A stretch of 64,000 nt of DNA, from the NCBI RefSeq assembly GCF_963674925.1, contig NZ_OY771647.1, positions 1,999,501-2,063,500 of the forward strand, written 5' to 3'. This DNA comes from an uncultured Draconibacterium sp. (GTDB lineage Bacteria; Bacteroidota; Bacteroidia; Bacteroidales; Prolixibacteraceae). The first letter of the stretch is position 1. Each line of letters starts with the position of its first letter. A model generated the notes under the pieces. The model made no database searches, was not told the DNA's origin, and worked only from the letters and a program-made list of their open reading frames with translations. Positions 1 to 8,273 of the stretch are shown piece after piece. Both the position numbers and the translations under genes were made by a program.

Positions 1-14
1 TTTGTGTGTTTAAG

Positions 15-86
<72 letters not shown>

Positions 87-125
87 CAGATGATTTAAAA
101 GATAATAAATTAAAATTTTGCAATT

Positions 126-1310
126 ATGGCTAAAGAACATTTTAACAGGGACAAGGACCATGTGAACATTGGTACTATCGGCCACGTTGACCATGGTAAA
201 ACTACCTTAACTGCTGCTATTACTACTGTTTTAGCAAAAAAAGGCTTTTGCGAAGTAAAAGCATTTGATCAAATTGATAACGCTCCTGAAGAGAAAGAAA
301 GGGGTATTACAATTAACACTGCTCACGTTGAGTACGAAACAGCAACACGTCACTATGCACACGTTGACTGTCCGGGTCACGCCGACTACGTAAAGAACAT
401 GGTAACTGGTGCTGCCCAGATGGACGGTGCTATTATCGTTGTTGCTGCAACTGATGGTCCTATGCCACAGACTCGCGAGCACATTCTTCTTGCACGTCAG
501 GTAAACGTTCCTCGTTTGGTTGTATTCCTGAATAAAGTGGATATGGTTGACGACGAAGAGTTATTAGAATTGGTTGAAATGGAAGTACGTGAACTTCTTG
601 ATTTCTACGAATTCGACGGCGATAACACTCCTGTTATTATGGGATCTGCTCTTGGTGGTTTGAACGGAGAGCCAGAGTGGGAAGAAAAAATTCTTGAGCT
701 GATGGAAGCTTGTGATACTTGGATTCCACTTCCTCCACGTGATGTTGATAAACCATTCCTGATGCCTGTAGAGGACGTATTCTCAATCACAGGTCGTGGT
801 ACTGTAGCAACTGGTCGTATCGAAACTGGTATTATTCACACAGGTGATGAAATGCAGTTGATCGGTTTGGGTGCTGAAGGTCGTAAGACTGTTTGTACTG
901 GTGTTGAGATGTTCCGTAAGATTTTGGACGAAGGTATGGCAGGTGACAACGTTGGTTTGTTGTTGCGTGGTGTTGACAAGAAAGAAATCAAACGTGGACA
1001 GATTTTGGCAAAACCTGGTTCAATCACTCCTCACAACAAATTTAAAGCTGAGGTTTACGTATTGAAAAAAGAAGAAGGTGGTCGTCACACTCCATTCCAT
1101 AACAAATACCGTCCTCAATTCTACTTACGTACTCTTGACGTAACTGGTGAAATTCACTTGGAAGAAGGTCGTGAAATGGTTATGCCTGGTGATAACGTAA
1201 CTATTGAAGTAGATTTGATTTATCCGGTAGCATTGAACTTAGGTCTTCGTTTCGCAATCCGCGAAGGTGGACGTACAGTAGGTGCAGGTCAGATAACTGA
1301 AATTCTTTAA
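126..1310 (+). CDS. tuf: Translation elongation factor Tu
   Basis: EF-Tu is the GTPase that brings aminoacyl-tRNA to the ribosomal A site in the cytoplasm. The 394-residue protein has the usual family length. The GTPase motifs are visible: P-loop GHVDHGKT (19-26), switch I RGITI (59-63), DCPGH (81-85) and NKVD (136-139), followed by the two beta-barrel domains. The ATG has an A/T-rich upstream context, as expected in Bacteroidota. It sits between tRNA-Thr and a hairpin that precedes secE, the usual start of this transcription/translation cluster. Confidence 0.98.
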   Translation: MAKEHFNRDKDHVNIGTIGHVDHGKTTLTAAITTVLAKKGFCEVKAFDQIDNAPEEKERGITINTAHVEYETATRHYAHVDCPGHADYVKNMVTGAAQMDGAIIVVAATDGPMPQTREHILLARQVNVPRLVVFLNKVDMVDDEELLELVEMEVRELLDFYEFDGDNTPVIMGSALGGLNGEPEWEEKILELMEACDTWIPLPPRDVDKPFLMPVEDVFSITGRGTVATGRIETGIIHTGDEMQLIGLGAEGRKTVCTGVEMFRKILDEGMAGDNVGLLLRGVDKKEIKRGQILAKPGSITPHNKFKAEVYVLKKEEGGRHTPFHNKYRPQFYLRTLDVTGEIHLEEGREMVMPGDNVTIEVDLIYPVALNLGLRFAIREGGRTVGAGQITEIL

Positions 1311-1333
1311 TATTAAGATATAAAGAAATAGAT

Positions 1334-1361
1334 TTAATCCCGGGTTACGGCCCGGGATTAA
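1334..1361 (+). terminator. Hairpin after tuf
   Basis: An 11-bp perfect stem (AATCCCGGG core against CCCGGGATT) with a 6-base loop lies 24 bp after the tuf stop. The T tract behind it is only three bases, so it may be a weak terminator or an RNA-processing hairpin that lowers expression of the downstream secE-nusG genes relative to tuf. The next element is a tRNA-like sequence. Confidence 0.6.
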
Positions 1362-1363
1362 TT

Positions 1364-1426
1364 TCGGTTGAAACTCAATAGTGGGAGTGGTTGGATAAAC
1401 AGTAAGTTCGAACCTTACCTTCCGAG
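1364..1426 (+). pseudogene. Degenerate tRNA between tuf and secE (probably tRNA-Trp remnant)
   Basis: The T-arm is intact (GTAAG, loop TTCGAAC, CTTAC, 1402-1418) and a plausible D-arm is present (ACTC, loop AATAGTGG, GAGT, 1373-1388). The acceptor is weak: TCGG pairs with CCGA, but two inner U-U mismatches follow. Only 13 bases separate the D-arm from the T-arm, where about 23 are expected, so no normal anticodon arm and no CCA anticodon can form. Base 1426, where a discriminator would lie, is G, as in bacterial tRNA-Trp, and CA follows. From established Bacteroidota gene order, tRNA-Trp normally occupies this site. I infer a decayed or deleted tRNA-Trp. Confidence 0.5.
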
Positions 1427-1444
1427 CAAAATAAGTTATACTAA

Positions 1445-1636
1445 ATGAAACTAAAAGTATATATACAAGAGGCCTATGATGAACTGATGCATAAAGTTAC
1501 ATGGCCAACTTGGAAAGAGCTACAAAGTAGCGCCTTGGTAGTAATGATTGCTTCCTTTATAATATCATTAGTTATTTTCGTTATGGATCTGTCATTCAGA
1601 AACATAATGGATTTTATTTATGGATTATTTTATTAA
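1445..1636 (+). CDS. secE: Preprotein translocase subunit SecE
   Basis: SecE is the small clamp subunit of the SecYEG channel in the inner membrane. The 63-residue protein is of the short single-span type. An N-terminal amphipathic stretch leads into the conserved VTWPTWKE motif (18-25) and then one transmembrane helix (about 28-48). It is followed after 19 bp by nusG, the near-universal secE-nusG pairing. The start ATG directly follows an AT-rich stretch behind the tRNA-like element. Confidence 0.95.
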   Translation: MKLKVYIQEAYDELMHKVTWPTWKELQSSALVVMIASFIISLVIFVMDLSFRNIMDFIYGLFY

Positions 1637-1655
1637 TCAAAACCCTTAAGGCTTT

Positions 1656-2204
1656 ATGAGCGAAAATAGTAAAAAATGGTATGTTCTGCGTGCGATTGGC
1701 GGCAAAGAGAAGAAGGTTAAAGAATATATCGAGAACGAAATCGCGGTTGGAGACCTCAAAGGGTATGTAGATCAGGTTTTAATACCAACCGAAAAAGTTT
1801 ATCAGATCCGAAATGGTAAAAAAATCAGTAAGGAGCGAAACTTTTTTCCGGGGTATGTTTTAATCGAAGCTGCTTTAGTGGGTGAAGTTACACACACACT
1901 AAGGAATTTTCCTAACGTAATCGGATTCTTAGGCGACACCAAGGGTGGAGATCCGGTACCGATGCGGCAAAGTGAGGTAAACAGGATTTTGGGTCGTGTG
2001 GATGAATTAGCAGAAACCGACGAAGAAATCAATATCCCATATGTGGTAGGAGAAACTGTGAAAGTAATCGACGGACCATTCAACGGCTTTAACGGAACCA
2101 TTGAAGAAATCAATGAGGAGAAGAAGAAGCTGCAGGTGATGGTGAAGATTTTTGGACGTAAAACTCCTTTGGAACTTAGCTTTATGCAAGTTGAAAAGGA
2201 ATAG
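1656..2204 (+). CDS. nusG: Transcription termination/antitermination factor NusG
   Basis: NusG binds the RNA polymerase clamp and links it to Rho or ribosomal S10. The 182 residues contain the NGN domain (about 8-110, beginning KKWYVLRAIGGKEKKV) and a C-terminal KOW domain (about 129-165) with the typical VIDGPFNGFNGTIEEI signature. The length is normal for the family. It lies between secE and rplK in the conserved cluster and is very likely co-transcribed with both. Confidence 0.97.
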   Translation: MSENSKKWYVLRAIGGKEKKVKEYIENEIAVGDLKGYVDQVLIPTEKVYQIRNGKKISKERNFFPGYVLIEAALVGEVTHTLRNFPNVIGFLGDTKGGDPVPMRQSEVNRILGRVDELAETDEEINIPYVVGETVKVIDGPFNGFNGTIEEINEEKKKLQVMVKIFGRKTPLELSFMQVEKE

Positions 2205-2224
2205 TAACGCTTTAATTTATTGTT

Positions 2225-2668
2225 ATGGCGAAAGAAGTTGCTGGATTAATTAAATTACAGATCAAAGGTGGTGCAGCTAATCCTTCACCACCGGTGGGAC
2301 CAGCATTGGGTGCCAAAGGGGTAAACATTATGCAGTTCTGTAAACAGTTTAATGGTCGTACACAAGACCAGGCAGGAAAAGTACTTCCTGTTATTATTAC
2401 TGTTTATGCAGACAAGTCTTTTGACTTCATAATCAAACAACCTCCTGTGGCTGTTCAATTATTAGAAGTTGCGAAACTGAAAAGTGGTTCACCAGAACCT
2501 CACATTAAAAAAGTGGGTTCGGTAACCTGGGATCAGGTAAAGTCTATTGCCGAAGGCAAAATGGCTGACCTGAACTGCTTTACAGTTGAATCAGCGATGA
2601 AAATGGTAGCTGGAACTGCCAGAAGTATGGGAATCACTGTAAAAGGTGCTTCACCATTCAATAACTAA
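2225..2668 (+). CDS. rplK: 50S ribosomal protein L11
   Basis: L11 forms the GTPase-associated stalk base with 23S rRNA helices 43/44. The 147-residue protein has the expected length and shows the N-terminal KLQIKGGAANPSPPVGPALG signature, with the proline-rich hinge, and a C-terminal rRNA-binding domain ending in GTARSMGITVKG. It is the first of the two genes of the usual L11-L1 unit. Its stop lies 14 bp before the true start of rplA. Confidence 0.98.
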   Translation: MAKEVAGLIKLQIKGGAANPSPPVGPALGAKGVNIMQFCKQFNGRTQDQAGKVLPVIITVYADKSFDFIIKQPPVAVQLLEVAKLKSGSPEPHIKKVGSVTWDQVKSIAEGKMADLNCFTVESAMKMVAGTARSMGITVKGASPFNN

Positions 2669-2682
2669 AAATATCTTTTACG

Positions 2683-3377
2683 ATGGGCAGAATTACGAAA
2701 AATCAAAAGCGTCTTCGGATAAACTCGAAAAAGGAAAAGTTTACTCTATCGATGAAGCAGCAGAGTTGGTGAAAGAAATTACATTTACCAAATTTGATGC
2801 ATCAGTTGATATCGATGTTAGACTTGGAGTTGATCCTAGAAAAGCTAACCAGATGGTTAGAGGCGTAGTTTCGTTACCCCATGGGACAGGTAAAGAGGTA
2901 CGTGTTTTGGCAATGGTTACTCCTGACAAAGAACAGGAAGCCAAAGATGCCGGAGCCGACTATGTAGGACTTGACGAGTACGTTGAGAAAATAAAAGGTG
3001 GTTGGACCGATGTAGATGTTATTATTACCATGCCTCCAGTAATGGGGAAAGTTGGGCAGTTAGGACGTATTTTAGGTCCTCGTGGCTTAATGCCAAACCC
3101 AAAAAGTGGTACAGTAACTATGGAAGTTGGAAAAGCTATCTCCGAAGTAAAACAGGGTAAGATTGATTTTAAAGTTGATAAATTTGGTATTGTTCATACT
3201 TCAATCGGGAAAGTTTCTTTCTCGGCTGATAAAATTAAAGACAACGCCGTTGAGTTTATCAACATGATCAACAAATTAAAACCTGTTGCTGCAAAAGGAA
3301 CCTACATTAAGAGTATCTATTTATCAAGTACCATGAGCCCTGGTATTCAAGTAGAAGCTAAGTCGTTTGCAGAATAA
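2683..3377 (+). CDS. rplA: 50S ribosomal protein L1, apparent one-base frameshift near codon 8-10
   Basis: L1 binds 23S rRNA at the L1 stalk and represses its own operon. The ATG at 2683 begins MGRITKNQK, the usual Bacteroidota L1 start. That frame then runs into a stop (TGA) about 60 bases on. The rest of L1, from ASSDKLEKGKVYS to the C-terminus, is in the minus-1 frame from about 2709. Adding one A to the AAAA run at 2705-2708 joins the two frames into a normal 231-residue L1. A GTG-initiated frame from 2646 also exists, but it overlaps rplK and lacks the conserved N-terminus, so I reject it. The cause is a sequencing error or a real mutation; rplA loss is tolerated in E. coli with slow growth. 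Confidence 0.85.
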
Positions 3378-3388
3378 AAATGAGAATT

Positions 3389-3907
3389 ATGAAGAGTTCA
3401 GAGAAACAAGTTATTATTAATCAGTTACAAGAACAGATAGATTCATACGACCATTTTTACCTGACCGACATTGCCGGCTTAAATGCTGAAAATACCAGTG
3501 ATTTAAGGAGACTATGTTTCAGCCAAGATGTAAAACTGGTTGTTGTTAAGAATACTCTACTACGAAAAGCTCTTGAGAACTCTGCTAAAGAGGCTGAAGA
3601 GATTTTTGATGCACTAAAGGGAAACACCACAGTAATGTTTTCTTCAAACGGTAATGCACCGGCTAAATTGATTAAAGACTTCGCTAAAAAGCATAAAAAG
3701 CCTATATTAAAGGCTGCTTATGTCGAAGAATCGATTTACATGGGAGCCGACCAATTGGAGGCATTAATAGCCGTTAAATCTAAAAACGAGCTTATTGCTG
3801 ATGTTGTTGCTCTGTTACAATCACCAATGAAAACAGTTCTCGGACAGTTGCAGTCTGGTGGTAATATAATTCACGGTGTTCTTGATACACTGAAGGAAAA
3901 AGAATAA
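3389..3907 (+). CDS. rplJ: 50S ribosomal protein L10
   Basis: L10 anchors the L7/L12 stalk to the 50S subunit. From the ATG at 3389 the protein has 172 residues; its N-terminus (MKSSEKQVII, then HFYLTDIAGLNA) aligns with Bacteroides L10. An in-frame ATG at 3380 would add three residues and cannot be excluded. The C-terminal helices that bind L12 dimers follow (about 140-172). It starts 11 bp after rplA and precedes rplL, the conserved L10-L12 order. Confidence 0.95.
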   Translation: MKSSEKQVIINQLQEQIDSYDHFYLTDIAGLNAENTSDLRRLCFSQDVKLVVVKNTLLRKALENSAKEAEEIFDALKGNTTVMFSSNGNAPAKLIKDFAKKHKKPILKAAYVEESIYMGADQLEALIAVKSKNELIADVVALLQSPMKTVLGQLQSGGNIIHGVLDTLKEKE

Positions 3908-3940
3908 TTTTTTTGAAATAATATTTAAAAAGAAATAAAA

Positions 3941-4318
3941 ATGGCAGATTTAAAACAGCTTGCAGAAGAGTTAGTAAACTTGACTGTTAAAGAGGTTAAC
4001 GAATTAGCTGGTATTCTAAAAGACGAATATGGTATCGAACCAGCTGCTGCTGCAGTAGCAGTTGCAGGACCAGCTGCAGGTGGTGGCGAAGAGGCTGCTG
4101 CTGAACAAACTGAATTTGACGTGATCTTAAAAGCTGCTGGTGCATCGAAACTTGCAGTTGTTAAACTCGTTAAAGAACTAACTGGCCTTGGTCTGAAAGA
4201 AGCCAAAGCAGTTGTAGATGAAGCTCCAAAAGCGCTTAAAGAAAAAGTTTCGAAAGACGAAGCTGAAGCTTTAAAAGCACAGTTAGAAGAAGCTGGAGCT
4301 GAAGTTGAAGTAAAATAA
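3941..4318 (+). CDS. rplL: 50S ribosomal protein L7/L12
   Basis: L7/L12 is the multicopy stalk protein that recruits translational GTPases. The 125 residues show an N-terminal dimerisation helix pair (about 1-35), an Ala/Gly-rich flexible hinge (about 35-57) and the compact C-terminal factor-binding domain containing the conserved KLAVVKLVKELTGLGLKEAK stretch. The length is standard. A strong hairpin with a T tract follows 26 bp after the stop and separates it from rpoB. Confidence 0.98.
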   Translation: MADLKQLAEELVNLTVKEVNELAGILKDEYGIEPAAAAVAVAGPAAGGGEEAAAEQTEFDVILKAAGASKLAVVKLVKELTGLGLKEAKAVVDEAPKALKEKVSKDEAEALKAQLEEAGAEVEVK

Positions 4319-4344
4319 GCAAAATGCCTATTTATAGGTAATAC

Positions 4345-4383
4345 GGTTTAGAACCCTACGTAAGTTGGGTTCTAAACCTTTTT
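4345..4383 (+). terminator. Attenuator/terminator between rplL and rpoB
   Basis: A perfect 12-bp stem (GGTTTAGAACCC with GGGTTCTAAACC) around a 10-base loop is followed by TTTTT. It sits in the rplL-rpoB gap, the position of the partial terminator that lowers rpoBC expression relative to ribosomal protein genes in E. coli. A partial read-through function is inferred; the structure itself is unambiguous. Confidence 0.85.
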
Positions 4384-4421
4384 GTGTATTTATATTTTAT
4401 ATAATTAACCTGTATAAATGC

Positions 4422-7400
4422 ATGTCAGTACAAGCAAAAAAAGAGAGGATTAATTTTTCCTCAACACAAACCAGGTTTGATTACCCTGACTTCTTAGAAG
4501 TACAAGTTAAATCATTTAAAGATTTTTTTCAGTTAAAAACCACGCCTGACAAAAGGAAAGTCGAGGGTTTATACAGAGTTTTTGAAGAAAATTTTCCAAT
4601 TTCGGATACTCGAAATAACTTCGTGTTGGAATTTATCGACTACCAGGTCGATCCTCCTCGATACTCAATAGACGAGTGTATTGAACGTGGTTTGACTTTT
4701 AGCGTGCCGCTAAAAGCAAAACTGAAACTTTATTGTACCGATCCGGAACACGAAGATTTCGATACCGTGGTTCAGGACGTATATTTAGGGACTGTGCCAT
4801 ACATGACCAACAGAGGTACCTTCATTATCAATGGTGCCGAACGTGTTATTGTTTCTCAGCTGCACAGGTCTCCGGGTGTATTCTTTGGTCAAAGTTTACA
4901 TGCCAACGGTACAAAATTATATTCTGCACGTATTATTCCTTTCAAAGGATCGTGGATTGAATTTGCTACCGACATCAACAGTGTGATGTTTGCGTACATC
5001 GACAGGAAAAAGAAATTACCTGTAACCACATTATTGCGTGCTATTGGCTACGAAAGCGATAAAGATGTTCTTGAAATATTCGATCTGGCTGACGAAGTAA
5101 AAGTTTCGAAGTCAGGTTTAAAGAAAGTAGTCGGTAGAAGACTGGCAGCCCGTGTTCTTAAATCATGGGTGGAAGACTTTGTTGATGAAGATACCGGTGA
5201 AGTTGTATCGATCGAGCGTAACGAAGTAATCATTGATCGTGAAACAGACATTGAAGAAGATCACATTGAAGAAATTCTTGAGTCAGGTGTAAAAACTATT
5301 CTGTTACACAAAGAAGATCAAAACCAGCAAGATTTTGCTATTATTTACAACACGCTTCAAAAAGATCCATGTAACTCGGAAAAAGAAGCCGTTCTTCACA
5401 TCTACCGTCAGTTGCGTAACGCAGAACCGCCCGATGAAGCTACTGCACGCGACGTTATTGATAAACTGTTCTTCTCGGATAAGAGATACGACCTTGGAGA
5501 AGTTGGTCGATACAGAATCAATAAAAAATTAGGAATCGATGTGGACATGGAAAACCGTGTCCTGACAAAAGTTGACATCATTGAGATTATCAAGAATCTT
5601 ATTCAGTTGGTAAACTCAAAAACTGATGTTGATGATATTGACCACTTAAGTAACCGTAGGGTACGTACGGTTGGCGAGCAAATGTATAACCAGTTTGGTG
5701 TAGGTTTGGCTCGTATGGCACGTACAATTCGCGAGCGTATGAATGTTCGCGATAACGAAGTGTTTACTCCGATTGATTTGATTAACTCGAAAACATTGTC
5801 TTCAGTTATCAACTCATTCTTCGGAACAAACGCATTGTCGCAGTTTATGGATCAAACCAACCCACTGGCTGAAATGACGCACAAACGTCGTATGTCGGCT
5901 TTAGGTCCTGGTGGTCTGTCACGCGAACGTGCAGGTTTCGAGGTTCGTGACGTTCACTTTACGCACTACGGTCGTTTATGTCCGATTGAAACACCTGAAG
6001 GTCCAAACATTGGTTTGATCTCTTCTTTGTGTGTTTTCGCAAAAATTAACGATCTCGGATTTATTTCAACACCATACCGAAAAGTAGAAAACGGTACAGT
6101 CGACCTGTCGGAAACAGGTGCTGTTTACTTAACTGCTGAAGAGGAAGAAGGTAAAATTATAGCACAGGCGAATGCGCCAATTGCCGAAGACGGTAAATTC
6201 ATTAACGAAAAGGTTAAAGCTCGTTTAGACGGTGATTACCCTGTTGTTGACGCGGGTGAAGTTGAACTGATGGACGTAGGCCCGAACCAGATTGCTTCGG
6301 TTGCTGCATCTCTTATTTCGTTCCTTGAGCACGATGATGCGAACCGTGCTTTGATGGGGTCGAACATGATGCGCCAGGCTGTACCACTGCTTCGTCCTGA
6401 AGCGCCAATCGTTGGTACCGGTTTGGAAGCAAGTGTTGCCAAAGACTCAGGGGTGATGATTTGTGCCGAAGGCGATGGTGTTATCGAATTTGTTGATGCA
6501 ACACAGATTATCGTTCGTTACGATATGACGGAAGAAGATCGCTATGTGAGCTTCGATCCGGAGGTGGTAACTTACAATCTGCAAAAATATACTAAAACCA
6601 ACCAGGGAACTACGGTTGACCTGAAACCAATTGTAGTTAAAGGTCAGCGTGTAACCGAAGGTGAAATTCTTACCGAAGGTTACGCCACCGACAAAGGAGA
6701 GCTGGCACTTGGTCGTAACCTGCAGGTGGCATTCATGCCTTGGCAGGGTTATAACTACGAGGATGCAATTGTAATTTCAGAACGTATCGTTCGCGAAGAT
6801 GTTTTCACATCGGTACACGTTGATGAATACACTTTGGAAGTACGCGACACTAAACGTGGAGTTGAAGAGTTTACTTCTGATATTCCTAACGTAAGTGAAG
6901 AAGCTACCCGTAACCTCGATGAAAATGGTTTAATCAGAGTTGGAGCCAACGTAAAACCTGGCGACATTCTTATTGGTAAAATTACGCCAAAAGGAGAATC
7001 TGATCCTTCACCTGAAGAAAAACTTTTACGTGCAATCTTTGGTGATAAAGCCGGTGATGTAAAAGATGCTTCATTAAAAGCATCGCCATCTTTAAAAGGT
7101 GTTGTTATCGATAAAAAATTGTTCTCGCGTGTAGCGAAAGACAAAAAAGGTAAAGCAACAAAAACATTGCTCGACCAAATCGATGAGAAACTGGAAAAAG
7201 ATATTGCAGCACTTCGTATAAAACTCGAGGATAAACTGTTCACCTTGGTTAATGGTAAAACTTCGCAGGGAGTAAAAGACTATTACGGAACTGAGTTTAT
7301 TCCGAAAGGCGTTAAATTTACCCTGAAGCAATTACAGGAACTGGACTACCTGAATATTGATCCTTCAAAATGGACCACCGACAAAGCTAAAAATGATTTG

Positions 7401-8231
7401 ATTTTTAGATTGGTGAACAACTTCATTATGAAGCAGAAAGAAGCAGAAGCAGTATCACGTCGCGAGCGTTACAATGTAACAATCGGTGATGAGCTTCCTG
7501 CAGGTATCATCCAGTTAGCTAAAATTTATATCGCGAAAAAACGTAAACTGCAAATTGGTGATAAAATGGCGGGTCGTCACGGTAACAAAGGTATTGTTTC
7601 GCGTGTGGTACGTGCCGAAGATATGCCATTCCTTGCAGACGGAACACCGGTAGATATCGTATTGAACCCACTTGGTGTACCATCGCGTATGAACCTTGGA
7701 CAGATTTACGAAACTGTACTGGGTTGGGCCGGTAAAGAGCTTGGTTTGAAATTCGCAACACCTATTTTCGATGGTGCTAGTTTGGATGAGGTTTCTGAAT
7801 ATACCGATAAAGCAGGTGTTCCCCGTTATGGAGAAACACGCTTGATTAACGGTGAAACCGGTGAGCCATTCGACCAGCCTGCAACAGTTGGTATAATTTA
7901 CATGCTGAAACTGGGCCACATGGTTGAAGACAAAATGCACGCCCGTTCAATCGGACCATACTCATTAATTACGCAGCAGCCATTAGGTGGTAAAGCACAG
8001 TTTGGTGGTCAGCGTTTTGGTGAGATGGAAGTTTGGGCACTCGAGGCATTTGGTGCTTCTCATATCCTTCAGGAAATTCTTACCGTTAAGTCGGATGACG
8101 TAATGGGACGTGCAAAAGCTTACGAAGCTATCGTGAAAGGTGAGCCAATGCCACAACCGGGAATTCCTGAATCGCTGAATGTACTGCTTCACGAATTACG
8201 CGGACTTGGTCTGAGCGTGAGAATGGAGTAG
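4422..8231 (+). CDS. rpoB: DNA-directed RNA polymerase subunit beta
   Basis: This is the catalytic beta subunit, which forms half of the active-site cleft and contains the rifampicin pocket. I place the start at ATG 4422 (MSVQAKKERINFSS), giving 1269 residues, close to the length of Bacteroides RpoB. An upstream in-frame TTG lies inside the terminator hairpin and is not credible. Visible landmarks are the rif region with FFGTNALSQFMDQTNPLAEM and HKRRMSALGPGGL, the GDKMAGRHGNKGIVS active-site segment, and the C-terminal clamp GGQRFGEMEVWALEAFGA. It is followed by rpoC after 42 bp. Confidence 0.97.
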   Translation: MSVQAKKERINFSSTQTRFDYPDFLEVQVKSFKDFFQLKTTPDKRKVEGLYRVFEENFPISDTRNNFVLEFIDYQVDPPRYSIDECIERGLTFSVPLKAKLKLYCTDPEHEDFDTVVQDVYLGTVPYMTNRGTFIINGAERVIVSQLHRSPGVFFGQSLHANGTKLYSARIIPFKGSWIEFATDINSVMFAYIDRKKKLPVTTLLRAIGYESDKDVLEIFDLADEVKVSKSGLKKVVGRRLAARVLKSWVEDFVDEDTGEVVSIERNEVIIDRETDIEEDHIEEILESGVKTILLHKEDQNQQDFAIIYNTLQKDPCNSEKEAVLHIYRQLRNAEPPDEATARDVIDKLFFSDKRYDLGEVGRYRINKKLGIDVDMENRVLTKVDIIEIIKNLIQLVNSKTDVDDIDHLSNRRVRTVGEQMYNQFGVGLARMARTIRERMNVRDNEVFTPIDLINSKTLSSVINSFFGTNALSQFMDQTNPLAEMTHKRRMSALGPGGLSRERAGFEVRDVHFTHYGRLCPIETPEGPNIGLISSLCVFAKINDLGFISTPYRKVENGTVDLSETGAVYLTAEEEEGKIIAQANAPIAEDGKFINEKVKARLDGDYPVVDAGEVELMDVGPNQIASVAASLISFLEHDDANRALMGSNMMRQAVPLLRPEAPIVGTGLEASVAKDSGVMICAEGDGVIEFVDATQIIVRYDMTEEDRYVSFDPEVVTYNLQKYTKTNQGTTVDLKPIVVKGQRVTEGEILTEGYATDKGELALGRNLQVAFMPWQGYNYEDAIVISERIVREDVFTSVHVDEYTLEVRDTKRGVEEFTSDIPNVSEEATRNLDENGLIRVGANVKPGDILIGKITPKGESDPSPEEKLLRAIFGDKAGDVKDASLKASPSLKGVVIDKKLFSRVAKDKKGKATKTLLDQIDEKLEKDIAALRIKLEDKLFTLVNGKTSQGVKDYYGTEFIPKGVKFTLKQLQELDYLNIDPSKWTTDKAKNDLIFRLVNNFIMKQKEAEAVSRRERYNVTIGDELPAGIIQLAKIYIAKKRKLQIGDKMAGRHGNKGIVSRVVRAEDMPFLADGTPVDIVLNPLGVPSRMNLGQIYETVLGWAGKELGLKFATPIFDGASLDEVSEYTDKAGVPRYGETRLINGETGEPFDQPATVGIIYMLKLGHMVEDKMHARSIGPYSLITQQPLGGKAQFGGQRFGEMEVWALEAFGASHILQEILTVKSDDVMGRAKAYEAIVKGEPMPQPGIPESLNVLLHELRGLGLSVRME

Positions 8232-8273
8232 AATAAGTTAGGTGCAGTTTTAAATTGATAGTTAATTTGAATT

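Noticed and set aside
2646..2708. GTG-initiated N-terminus for rplA overlapping rplK
   Set aside because: It encodes a non-conserved leader and misses the L1 start MGRITKNQK, which is present in the other frame at 2683.
2704..2710. Programmed minus-1 frameshift in rplA
   Set aside because: The sequence TCAAAAG does not fit a slippery X-XXY-YYZ heptamer and no stimulatory structure is obvious; an indel is simpler.
4365..4421. Upstream TTG start for rpoB
   Set aside because: The start codon lies inside the terminator stem-loop and the extra 19 residues are not RpoB-like; ATG 4422 gives the expected length.
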